This document shows, one piece after another, positions 1 to 7,007 of a DNA stretch of 10,178 nt. The stretch is from assembly GCA_003157055.1 (NCBI GenBank), contig PMIG01000114.1, forward strand, positions 7,655 through 17,832. Direction: 5' to 3'. The first letter of the stretch is position 1. Every line of letters starts with the position of its first letter. Position numbers and translations under genes: made by a program. The DNA is from Bacteroidales bacterium (GTDB lineage Bacteria; Bacteroidota; Bacteroidia; Bacteroidales; VadinHA17). Below the pieces are notes generated by a model, which ran no database searches, was not told the origin of the DNA, and was given only the letters and a program-made list of their open reading frames with translations.

Positions 1-54
1 AGAATAAAATTCGAAGCTGTCGCAGAGGCAACGTATTATAAGTTAATTTTTTAA
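1..54 (+). CDS. possible C-terminal tail of an upstream gene (partial)
   Basis: Frame 1 is open from the window edge to a TAA at 52-54 and would encode 17 residues ending in YYKLIF. It stops 13 bases before etfB, a spacing that would suit an upstream operon member. Frame 3 is also open from the edge, to a TAA at 39-41, so the frame is not certain, and the tail is too short to recognise a family. This is only a guess that a coding end is present. Confidence 0.22.
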   Translation, partial: RIKFEAVAEATYYKLIF

Positions 55-67
55 ATAAAAGATTCAG

Positions 68-817
68 ATGAAGATTCTGGTTTGCATAAGCAATGTTCCC
101 GACACTACAACCAAGATAAAGCTTGCTGAAGGGAATTCAACAATTGACACTGCCGGTATCCAATGGGTTATAAATCCATGGGACGAGCTCTCTCTTACCA
201 GGGCGATCGAGCTCAGGGATGATGCTGCTTCAGGAATTAAATCCGTTATTGTTGCTCATGTCGGACTGGCATCATCCGAGCCGGTGATCCGCAAGGCTCT
301 TGCTATCGGAGCAGATGAGGCAATAAGGATCAACGCAGATTCACCGGATGCATACTATGTTGCTGCCCAGCTTGCCGAAGTGATAAAAAAGGAGCAGTTC
401 GATATTATTTTGTGCGGCATAGAATCGAGCGATTATAACGGGTCTCTAGTCGGGGGTATGATATCTGAATTTCTGGGAATACCTTCAGCTTCAGGCGTTT
501 CAGGGATAAAAATTGAAGACGGCACTGCAGTTGTGACCCGGGATATTGATGGTGGCAAGGAGATACTCGAGATGCCTGTCCCATTTGTCGCAGTTGTACA
601 AAAAGGAATTGCCAAGGAACCAAAGATAGCTGCTATGAGAGGTATTATGCTTGCCAGGACTAAACAGATAAAGGTTTATGAACCATCAGTTGTGGAGCCT
701 CTTACAAATATATTGTTATTTGAAAAACCTGCTCCGCGTTCAGCCTGCAGGTTTATCGATGCTGAAAATCCGGGCCAGCTTATTGACCTTCTCAGGAATG
801 AAGCTAAAGTAATTTGA
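68..817 (+). CDS. etfB: electron transfer flavoprotein, beta subunit
   Basis: This is the beta subunit of the soluble ETF heterodimer, which accepts electrons from acyl-CoA dehydrogenases in the cytoplasm and passes them to a quinone reductase. Its 249 residues match the family's usual length. Family hallmarks are the N-terminal MKILVCISNVPDT, the VINPWDELSLTRAIEL segment (about residues 34-49), the nucleotide loop DYNGS-LVGG (122-130) and the ETF-beta signature around V156-TRDIDGG-KEILEMPVP followed by GIMLARTKQIKV. One oddity is L127, where my recollection of related proteins has a conserved Gln (…NGSQVGG…). The ATG has an A-rich upstream region and no Shine-Dalgarno sequence, as is usual in Bacteroidota. 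It lies 26 bases before etfA, which indicates co-transcription. Sequence alone does not decide between a simple and an electron-bifurcating ETF; the neighbouring acyl-CoA dehydrogenase and Fe-S/heme b genes favour a beta-oxidation role. Confidence 0.95.
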   Translation: MKILVCISNVPDTTTKIKLAEGNSTIDTAGIQWVINPWDELSLTRAIELRDDAASGIKSVIVAHVGLASSEPVIRKALAIGADEAIRINADSPDAYYVAAQLAEVIKKEQFDIILCGIESSDYNGSLVGGMISEFLGIPSASGVSGIKIEDGTAVVTRDIDGGKEILEMPVPFVAVVQKGIAKEPKIAAMRGIMLARTKQIKVYEPSVVEPLTNILLFEKPAPRSACRFIDAENPGQLIDLLRNEAKVI

Positions 818-843
818 TTTGTAATTTTTAAATATTAAAAAAT

Positions 844-1812
844 ATGTCAGTTTTAGTATATACCGAGAATTGGGACGGGAAATTCAAGAAGCTCACATTT
901 GAACTTGTATCATATGCTTCTGCTGTTGCAAAAATGACAGGCACTTCAGTTACCGCTCTTTCAATAGGTAAAGTCGATGAATCAGAACTCAAAAACCTTG
1001 GAAATTACGGCGCTCAGAAGATCTTGTTCGCTGATGCCGATCATCTGTCTGTTTTCGATAGCCAGACGCATGCGGCAATAATTTCAGAAGCTGCTATAAA
1101 GGAGGGAGCAAAAATAATAGTCATCTCGAATAACAATACCGGCAAGGCTGTTGCTCCCAGGTTATCAGTCAGGCTTAAAGCAGGTGTAGGATCAGGAGTC
1201 AGCAAGCTTCCGCTCGGTATTAATCCGTTTACCGTTTATAAAAGGACATATTCAGGCAATGCTTTTGCTCATGTAGTTATTAGATCAGATATTAAGATTC
1301 TCACTCTCGCACAGAACTCATTAGATCCGGCAGAGACTCCAAATAATACGGCTATCGAAAAATTTGATGTTCATATTGAAATCCTGACCGGCAAAACGAA
1401 ACGCAGGGATATTCAGAAACAGAGTGGCAAGATATTGCTTACTGACGCAGATATCGTTGTTTCCGGTGGAAGGGGAATGAAATCTCCTGATAACTGGGCA
1501 CCACTGATTGAACTAGCCTCAGCCCTCGGCGGCGCAACAGCATGCTCCCGTCCTGTTTCCGACGAAGGATGGCGGCCCAATGAAGAACATACAGGACAAA
1601 CCGGCAAAATCATTGCTCCGAATGTCTATATTGCTGTTGGCATATCAGGCGCTACCCAGCACCTGGCAGGGATAAGCTCATCAAAATATATTGTGGCAAT
1701 TAATACCGACAAAAATGCACCTATATTCGAAGCAGCACAGTATGGTATAGTTGGTGATGCTATGAAGGTACTTCCGAAACTGATAGCCGCAGTCAAAGAG
1801 CTCAGAAAATAA
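844..1812 (+). CDS. etfA: electron transfer flavoprotein, alpha subunit
   Basis: This is the alpha subunit of ETF, which carries the redox FAD in its C-terminal domain. Its 322 residues match the family length. The N-terminal alpha/beta domain spans about residues 1-180. The C-terminal FAD domain is unmistakable: SGGRG (207-211), ASALGGATACSRPV, GW, the GQTGK loop (251-255), GISGATQHLAG (266 onward), VAINTDKNAPIFEAAQYG and a final VLPKLIAAVKEL helix. All the usual flavin and phosphate contacts appear intact. The ATG follows an AAATATTAAAAAAT stretch without a Shine-Dalgarno sequence. It is the second gene after etfB. The gene is followed by the 139-base repeat-bearing gap before the Fe-S membrane gene, so transcription may be attenuated or restarted there; I cannot tell which. 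Confidence 0.95.
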   Translation: MSVLVYTENWDGKFKKLTFELVSYASAVAKMTGTSVTALSIGKVDESELKNLGNYGAQKILFADADHLSVFDSQTHAAIISEAAIKEGAKIIVISNNNTGKAVAPRLSVRLKAGVGSGVSKLPLGINPFTVYKRTYSGNAFAHVVIRSDIKILTLAQNSLDPAETPNNTAIEKFDVHIEILTGKTKRRDIQKQSGKILLTDADIVVSGGRGMKSPDNWAPLIELASALGGATACSRPVSDEGWRPNEEHTGQTGKIIAPNVYIAVGISGATQHLAGISSSKYIVAINTDKNAPIFEAAQYGIVGDAMKVLPKLIAAVKELRK

Positions 1813-1814
1813 AA

Positions 1815-1910
1815 CCTTTGAGCTCCTTAGTACAGACCTTTGAGTTACTTTGTGGTAAAAAATAAATAACCACAAAGTACCACAAAGTACAACACAAAGT
1901 ATCACAAAGG
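1815..1910. repeat. 96-base imperfect palindrome built from eight CTTTG/CACAAAG units
   Basis: The right arm holds four CACAAAG units starting at 1871, 1881, 1893 and 1903. The left arm holds their inverted counterparts: CTTTG at 1816, CTTAG at 1826, CTTTG at 1838 and CTTTG at 1848. Unit spacing is 10, 12 and 10 bases in both arms, and every pair is symmetric about the same centre between 1862 and 1863. The core is a perfect 11-base-pair inverted repeat, TACTTTGTGGT (1846-1856) with ACCACAAAGTA (1869-1879), around a 12-base A/T loop. By hand count the 42-base arms match at about 31 positions. ACCTTTGAG also occurs as a direct repeat at 1814 and 1836. No T-run follows the stem, so it is not an ordinary intrinsic terminator. 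The helical-turn spacing could suit protein binding, a long hairpin in RNA, or a small non-autonomous dispersed element; the function is unknown. Confidence 0.85.
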
Positions 1911-1951
1911 AATTGAAAGTTATTATGCAAATTATTGGCTAATTGTTACTT

Positions 1952-3271
1952 ATGACCCGACAGATTATTTTCTCAATCACTCTTCTGATAACACTGGCTG
2001 TATTCACATTTACCATCAGAAGATTATTTAGTTATTTCAGTCTCACCCGGAAGGGATTCCCGATCAGGAACCCCGGGAAACGCTTCGGGATAATGATAAA
2101 GGTTGCATTCGGTCAGTCTAAAATATTCCGCAAGCCTGTCATAGGTTTTTTTCATTCCCTCGTTTTCTGGGGTTTTTGCGTAATTATATTCGGAAGTATA
2201 GAAATGGTAATAGACGGAGTCTCCGGCTCAGAAAAAGCATTGAGATTCCTTGGCCCGGTACATGATTTTATAATGGCATCAGGAGATATTTTTGCGCTTC
2301 TTGTAGCTGTCTCAATATTGATATTCCTTGCACGTCGTCTTATCTTCCAGATAAAAAGATTTGAAGGGATCGAAATGAAGAATAGATCGCATGTAGATGC
2401 AGTCATAGCCTTGTCGCTCATTTTGTTGCTTATGATATCTTTATTATCGATGAATACGGGATATGCAGGTTATAGGAAGGCAGCGGGAGCGGAGATATAT
2501 GGATTTTATCCTGTCTCGGCAATTATTGCAAATCTGTTCTCAGGCACTTCTGAAGCTACCTTCAGGGTAATCTATGAAGCGTCATGGTGGACCCATATCC
2601 TCCTGATATTCTTTTTTGCCAATTATCTTCCCTATTCGAAACATTTCCATGTTTTTATGTCGGTTCCGAATGTATTTCTTTCCAGGCTGGAACCTCTTGG
2701 CAAGCTAACTACCATGGAAAGCATCAACAGGGAGGTCAGGCTAATGATGGATCCTGCAACTGCATATTCTGCAGCTCCGGCTGATGCCACACCTGAAAGA
2801 TTTGGTGTAAAGGATGCTGAAGATGTTACCTGGAAGAACTATTTTGATTCATTGTCTTGTACCGAGTGCGGCAGATGCACATCAGTGTGTCCTGCAAATA
2901 TTACGGGTAAAAAGCTCTCACCCAGGAAAATAATGATGGATCTGCGGGCGAGGATGAGAGAGAAAGGACCGCTCATGGTGAAGAATGGCAGGGACTTTTC
3001 CGACAACCGCTCACTATTAAGGGATCTCATTTCGGAAGAAGAACTCTGGGCCTGTACTACATGCAATGCATGCGCAAAGGAGTGTCCGATAAATATTAAT
3101 CAACCATCGCTTATTATTGATATGAGGCGATATCTTGTTCTTGAGGAGGCTTCCGCCCCTGGTGAACTGAAAACTGTTTTTAACAATATAGAAAATAACG
3201 GGGCTCCCTGGCAATACTCTGCTGAGGATAGGCTCTTGTGGACTAAAGACCTTGAAATGAATATTAACTGA
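1952..3271 (+). CDS. membrane Fe-S / cytochrome b protein (NarI/HdrE-like plus HdrC-like), probable ETF:menaquinone oxidoreductase subunit
   Basis: This protein probably carries electrons from EtfAB across Fe-S clusters to heme b and menaquinone. Numbered from the ATG (439 residues), hydrophobic helices lie near 4-24, 65-87, 107-129, 149-167 and 212-230. Candidate heme ligands are H68 (FFHSLVFWGF), H104, H215 (WWTHILLIFF) and H233 (YSKHFHVF); the 18-residue interval between H215 and H233 resembles the last-helix pair of NarI. Two ferredoxin motifs follow, each CxxCxxCxxxCP: C303/306/309/313 and C368/371/374/378. An in-frame TTG at 1943 would add three residues, and an in-frame stop at 1940 prevents a longer start. 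The catalytic CCG domains of this kind of enzyme are encoded separately by the next gene, 18 bases downstream. A DsrMK- or HdrDE-like complex with another donor is the alternative, but the etf and acyl-CoA dehydrogenase neighbours favour the ETF role. Confidence 0.82.
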   Translation: MTRQIIFSITLLITLAVFTFTIRRLFSYFSLTRKGFPIRNPGKRFGIMIKVAFGQSKIFRKPVIGFFHSLVFWGFCVIIFGSIEMVIDGVSGSEKALRFLGPVHDFIMASGDIFALLVAVSILIFLARRLIFQIKRFEGIEMKNRSHVDAVIALSLILLLMISLLSMNTGYAGYRKAAGAEIYGFYPVSAIIANLFSGTSEATFRVIYEASWWTHILLIFFFANYLPYSKHFHVFMSVPNVFLSRLEPLGKLTTMESINREVRLMMDPATAYSAAPADATPERFGVKDAEDVTWKNYFDSLSCTECGRCTSVCPANITGKKLSPRKIMMDLRARMREKGPLMVKNGRDFSDNRSLLRDLISEEELWACTTCNACAKECPININQPSLIIDMRRYLVLEEASAPGELKTVFNNIENNGAPWQYSAEDRLLWTKDLEMNIN

Positions 3272-3277
3272 CGCCGC

Positions 3278-3283
3278 AAGGAG
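3278..3283 (+). promoter_or_regulatory. strong ribosome binding site for the CCG-domain gene
   Basis: AAGGAG lies six bases before the ATG at 3290 and seven bases after the preceding stop. It fixes that start codon. It is notable because the other genes in this window begin after A/T-rich leaders with no such motif, so this one may serve to match the output of the two subunits of the complex. Confidence 0.7.
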
Positions 3284-3289
3284 AGTAAA

Positions 3290-4084
3290 ATGGAAACCAT
3301 AAAAGTAGAAGTTCCTGTAATGGCAGACCTCTTTGCACGAGGTGAAAAGCCGGAATATCTTTTCTGGGTCGGCTGTGCAGGAGCGTTTGACGACAGATAC
3401 AAAAAAGTGGTAAGGGCATTCGCAAAGATCCTTGCTCATCTTAAGATAAGCTATGCAGTTCTTGGCAGGGAGGAGACATGCACAGGCGATCCTGCCCGCC
3501 GTGCAGGTAATGAGATGCTTTACCAGATGCAGGCCATGCAGGTGATAACCCTTTTAAAAGGTTATGAGGTAAAGAAAATAATCACGATCTGTCCTCATTG
3601 CTTCAATATCTTTAAAAACGAATATCCTGATCTCGGCGGTAGTTTTGAAATATATAACTACCTCCAGTTTATGAAGGAAAAGATAGAAAGCGGGGACCTG
3701 AAATTAAACGCTTCCCTGGTGAACAATGTCAAAATCACCTATCATGACCCATGTTATCTCGGCAGGGCAAATGATATTTATGAAGAGCCACGGTTCATCC
3801 TGGATAAAATTACCGGTAATTTTGAAGAGATGAAAAGGCACAAAAGTTTTTCCCTCTGCTGTGGTGCCGGAGGAGCACAGATGTTCAAGGAAGCTGAAAA
3901 GGGGAACAAGGAAATATTCATCGAGAGAACTGAAGATGCCCTCAGTACAGGAGCTTCAGTTATTGCCACAGCCTGCCCATTCTGCATGACGATGATGACT
4001 GATGGACTGAAATACAAAAACAAGGAAGAGGAGATCAAGAACTTCGATATTGCAGAGATTGTAGTTCAATCGCTTGGATTATAA
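3290..4084 (+). CDS. two-CCG-domain (HdrB/HdrD-like) Fe-S protein, probable ETF:menaquinone oxidoreductase catalytic subunit
   Basis: This is a soluble protein of 264 residues with two cysteine-rich (CCG, DUF224) domains of the heterodisulfide reductase type, which can hold non-cubane or [4Fe-4S] clusters. The first domain has C29, C64 in ETCTGDPARR and the pair C101/C104 (CPHC), with Thr65 at the second cysteine of the usual CC pair. The second domain is complete: C155 (DPCYLGR), C190-C191-G192 (LCCGAGGAQMF) and C229/C232 (CPFC). The spacings of 34 and 36-37 residues agree with the family pattern. There is no signal peptide or membrane helix, so it should sit on the cytoplasmic face bound to the product of the preceding gene. 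A CTGDPARR-type first domain is, as I recall, common in FadF/EMO-like oxidoreductases and is probably not a defect. Lactate utilisation LutA/GlcF-type proteins share the fold, but the neighbours (etfAB, acyl-CoA dehydrogenase) point to ETF as partner. Confidence 0.85.
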   Translation: METIKVEVPVMADLFARGEKPEYLFWVGCAGAFDDRYKKVVRAFAKILAHLKISYAVLGREETCTGDPARRAGNEMLYQMQAMQVITLLKGYEVKKIITICPHCFNIFKNEYPDLGGSFEIYNYLQFMKEKIESGDLKLNASLVNNVKITYHDPCYLGRANDIYEEPRFILDKITGNFEEMKRHKSFSLCCGAGGAQMFKEAEKGNKEIFIERTEDALSTGASVIATACPFCMTMMTDGLKYKNKEEEIKNFDIAEIVVQSLGL

Positions 4085-4104
4085 ATAAAATAAAACCTTA
4101 TAGT

Positions 4105-5883
4105 ATGGAAACCAGAAAACTCCTGAAAAGTGGCGAATTTCTTGTAGCTGAAACAAGCCCGGATGATGTATTTATTCCTGAAGAATTCAATGATGAACAA
4201 CGAATGATCGCCCAGACATGCCAGGATTTTCTTGAGACTGAAGTTTATCCGAACATGGCAGATCTTGAGAAGGGTGACAGGGAACTTATGAAGAGCATTC
4301 TAAAGAAATCCGGAGAACTTGGAATGATGGGCATTTCAATTCCTGAAGAGCTTGGAGGGTTCGGCCAGTCATTTGTTTCCCAGATGCTTGTTGCTGAGAC
4401 TACAGGTGCAGGTTACTCATTTTCAGTTGCTTACATGGCTCATTGCGGCATCGGCACATTGCCGATAATGTATTACGGCAACAAGGATCAACGCGAACGC
4501 TATGTCACAAAACTTGCAACCGGCGAGCTGCTCGGTTCATACTGCCTTACCGAACCCGGCGCCGGAAGCGATGCCAACTCAGGCAAGACAAATGCGAAGC
4601 TGTCGGAAGACGGAAAGCACTATATCCTGAACGGACAGAAAATGTGGATTACTAATGCCGGCTTTGCCGACACCCAGGTTGTGTTCGCAAAGATTGACAA
4701 CGACAGGGTGCTGAGCGCATTTATTGTAGAAAGGAATTTTCCCGGTGTTGTCGTCGGAAATGATGAGCATAAAATGGGGATCAAAGGATCCTCTACTGCC
4801 CAGATATATTATAATGATGTAAAAGTACCTGTCGAAAACCTCCTTGGCAAAAGAGGCGAAGGCTTCAGGATAGCGCTGAGCATACTTCATATGGGAAGAC
4901 TCAAGCTTGGCGCTAACGTATTGGGTGCAGCAAAGAAGGCTGTAACCGATTCAGTAAAATATGCCAATGAACGGAAACAATTCGGAGTTCTGATCTCTTC
5001 CTTCGGGGCAATAAAACATAAGCTGGCAAGCCAGGTTATCAGGTTATTCGCCGCTGAATCAGCTGTATACAGGGTCAGCCGTGACATTGACAGGATGATG
5101 GAGACACTGAAGGTTGACTGCGGGGATGCTGGGCGTGCTTCAATAGAAGCCATAAGTCATTATGCCGTCGAAGCTGCCATTTTAAAGGTCTTTGGTTCCG
5201 AAATGCTCGATTTTGTTGCCGATGAGGCTGTTCAGATACATGGCGGGATGGGATATTCAGCAGAGATGGATGTTGAAAGAGGCTATCGCGATTCAAGGAT
5301 AAACAGGATATTCGAAGGAACGAACGAGATCAACCGTCTTCTTGTTGTTGATACAGCTATAAAGCGTGCCATGAAGGGTGAATATGATCTCTTCGGCAAG
5401 GCTGAGGCTCTTTATAATGATCTCGGTAAAATTACCGGCGGAGAATCTTCAGGGGAAAGTTATTTCAGCGAAAAAACACGATATATCAATAACTTCAAGA
5501 AGGTGATCATGATATGTATTCATGGAGCTATGAAACAGTTTGCAAAAAACCTTATTTCTGAGCAGGAAGTGCTGAACAATATTGCCGACATGATGATGGA
5601 GACTTACGTTTCTGAATCTTTGCTTCTCAGGGTAACCAAGCTGGAAAGCCTCAATGGGAACAAGCCGGTTTACAGGGATACACTTGACGTCAACATTTAT
5701 GATACTGCTGAAATTGTCAGGAAATCATCGAGTGATGCTGTATATTCATTTGCTTCACCTGAAACAACCACATCACTGATAAAAGCTATTGAAGCACTGA
5801 CTGCTGTCAGGGGCGTAAATGTGAAGGATGCAAGGCGCAGGATAGCAGACATATTAATTGAGAATAACAAATATAGCTTCTGA
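4105..5883 (+). CDS. acyl-CoA dehydrogenase, large type with C-terminal extension
   Basis: This FAD enzyme forms the trans-2 double bond in acyl-CoA, the first step of beta-oxidation, and passes electrons to EtfAB. At 592 residues it is about 200 longer than medium-chain enzymes and resembles the VLCAD/ACAD9 and Bacillus FadE class. The N-terminal helical domain includes EEFNDEQRMIAQT and LGMMGISIPEELGGFG. Signature 1 is YCLTEPGAGSD (146-156), followed by GQKMWITNAG. Signature 2 runs through QIHGGMGYSAEMDVERGYRDSR to the catalytic Glu404 in IFEGTNEINR, at the same place as the MCAD catalytic glutamate. The remaining residues form the helical extension, which in VLCAD is linked to membrane association. 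The gene follows the CCG gene by 20 bases and appears to close the etf/Fe-S cluster. Chain-length preference cannot be read with certainty; the extension suggests long substrates. Confidence 0.93.
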   Translation: METRKLLKSGEFLVAETSPDDVFIPEEFNDEQRMIAQTCQDFLETEVYPNMADLEKGDRELMKSILKKSGELGMMGISIPEELGGFGQSFVSQMLVAETTGAGYSFSVAYMAHCGIGTLPIMYYGNKDQRERYVTKLATGELLGSYCLTEPGAGSDANSGKTNAKLSEDGKHYILNGQKMWITNAGFADTQVVFAKIDNDRVLSAFIVERNFPGVVVGNDEHKMGIKGSSTAQIYYNDVKVPVENLLGKRGEGFRIALSILHMGRLKLGANVLGAAKKAVTDSVKYANERKQFGVLISSFGAIKHKLASQVIRLFAAESAVYRVSRDIDRMMETLKVDCGDAGRASIEAISHYAVEAAILKVFGSEMLDFVADEAVQIHGGMGYSAEMDVERGYRDSRINRIFEGTNEINRLLVVDTAIKRAMKGEYDLFGKAEALYNDLGKITGGESSGESYFSEKTRYINNFKKVIMICIHGAMKQFAKNLISEQEVLNNIADMMMETYVSESLLLRVTKLESLNGNKPVYRDTLDVNIYDTAEIVRKSSSDAVYSFASPETTTSLIKAIEALTAVRGVNVKDARRRIADILIENNKYSF

Positions 5884-5926
5884 GCGCTTATCTTTCAGAT
5901 TCACGAAGGATCGCACAGATAAAGAG

Positions 5927-5949
5927 CACCTGCTGAAGGTGATTATTTT
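5927..5949 (+). terminator. weak candidate terminator after the acyl-CoA dehydrogenase gene
   Basis: CACCT (5927-5931) can pair with AGGTG (5937-5941) around a five-base loop and is followed by the T-rich ATTATTTT. The stem is only five base pairs, so this is a weak call. It lies in the 125-base gap that separates the beta-oxidation genes from the cytochrome genes, where a transcript end would be reasonable. I found no convincing Bacteroidota TAnnTTTG promoter in the same gap. Confidence 0.25.
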
Positions 5950-6008
5950 AAATATGGATTTTTTATCCCGGTATTGCTGTCAGGTTTTAACCTTATTGGT
6001 ATCTAAGA

Positions 6009-6995
6009 ATGAAGTTAATGAAGTTCTTTTTCGCATTAATATTATTCACCGGCCTTTCCACTTATTGTTCCCCGGCGGCGGTCATTATTTCTGAAAAGGA
6101 AGGCCCCATAGGGAAGGATACATCTTTATATATTTCACCTTTCCGTGAAAAGAATGAGAGGTGCTTTAAATGTCATGGTCAGGGCAGATATGAATATACC
6201 AATGAGAATCTTGGCATGCAGGTAAAGGCGCTCATGTTTCCTCAGAGAATCATAGACCGGAAAAAATTCTATGAAGCAAATCACAAAAGCTTCAGCTGCA
6301 CTGACTGCCATTCAGAAGATTATACAAAGTTTCCTCATCCGGGTCAACTGAGGATGGGAATGAGTTATAACTGCCTGGATTGTCATGGCGGGGATGAAAA
6401 ATTTGCAAAATTCAAATTCGAGGGAATTGATTCAGATTATCATAAAAGCGTTCATTTCAAGCTTGAAGATGAGGGTTTTACCTGCTGGAGCTGTCATAAT
6501 CCTCACGAGTATAAAATAAGCATCAGGGATAGTAAGAACCTGAAAGAGACTATTTTATATGACAATAATATTTGTCTTGCCTGTCATTCTAACTATAATC
6601 GTTTTCGGCTCCTTTCTGATAAGGAAGAAGTGAATATCATGAAAAAGCACGATTGGTTACCTGACCTGGCTGCACATTTTAGAAGCGTAAGATGTATAGA
6701 ATGCCATTCGGAAGTCAACGACAGCATCCTGGTATCCCATCAAATCATGCCTAAGGAAGATGCTGTTAGAAGATGCAATGAATGCCATTCGAAAAACTCA
6801 CTCCTCATGTCGTCTCTTTACAAATTTCAGTACCAGGGAAAAAGCAGGGCGGGATTTTTAAACGGGATAATACTTAATCAGTCATATGTAATCGGAGCTA
6901 ACAGGAATGAATATCTTGAATGGATCAGCTTTGTAATATTCATTATTGTACTGATAGTAATCGGGATTCATATTTTTATACGGATACACAAATAA
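6009..6995 (+). CDS. seven-heme c-type cytochrome with C-terminal membrane anchor
   Basis: This is a periplasmic electron carrier of 328 residues. The N-terminal hydrophobic segment (about 5-19) looks like a signal peptide, with cleavage plausible after SPA or SPAA (residues 21-24). There are seven CxxCH heme motifs, beginning at C52, C97, C122, C159, C189, C229 and C256; no CxxCK motif is present, which argues against a nitrite-reductase active site. At least eight other periplasmic histidines (for example in SDYHKSVHF and NPHEYK) can serve as distal ligands, as in NrfB/NapC/cytochrome c3-like proteins. A hydrophobic helix at about 303-325 anchors the C terminus. A second ATG at 6018 is an equally good start. 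It lies 12 bases upstream of the b-type cytochrome gene, so the pair probably forms a quinol-oxidising unit. The exact family and the electron acceptor are not known to me. Confidence 0.9.
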   Translation: MKLMKFFFALILFTGLSTYCSPAAVIISEKEGPIGKDTSLYISPFREKNERCFKCHGQGRYEYTNENLGMQVKALMFPQRIIDRKKFYEANHKSFSCTDCHSEDYTKFPHPGQLRMGMSYNCLDCHGGDEKFAKFKFEGIDSDYHKSVHFKLEDEGFTCWSCHNPHEYKISIRDSKNLKETILYDNNICLACHSNYNRFRLLSDKEEVNIMKKHDWLPDLAAHFRSVRCIECHSEVNDSILVSHQIMPKEDAVRRCNECHSKNSLLMSSLYKFQYQGKSRAGFLNGIILNQSYVIGANRNEYLEWISFVIFIIVLIVIGIHIFIRIHK

Positions 6996-7007
6996 TGGCA
7001 ACAGGTT

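Noticed and set aside
1846..1879. Central hairpin as an intrinsic terminator for etfBA
   Set aside because: The stem is good but is followed by CCACAAAGTA on the + strand rather than a T-run, and the symmetric repeats continue on both sides, so a repeat element fits better.
3017..3439. 140-residue minus-strand frame
   Set aside because: It lies opposite the Fe-S membrane gene and the CCG gene, both of which have clear cysteine motifs; the translation shows no domain or start signal.
6051..6080. Lipoprotein signal at C20 of the heptaheme cytochrome
   Set aside because: The residues before the cysteine are S-T-Y; Tyr at -1 does not fit a lipobox, and SPA/SPAA just downstream suits an ordinary signal peptidase.
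5858..6094. 78-residue + strand frame bridging the acyl-CoA dehydrogenase end and the heptaheme gene start
   Set aside because: It overlaps both well-supported genes in another frame, has no recognisable motif and its composition is that of a shifted reading frame.
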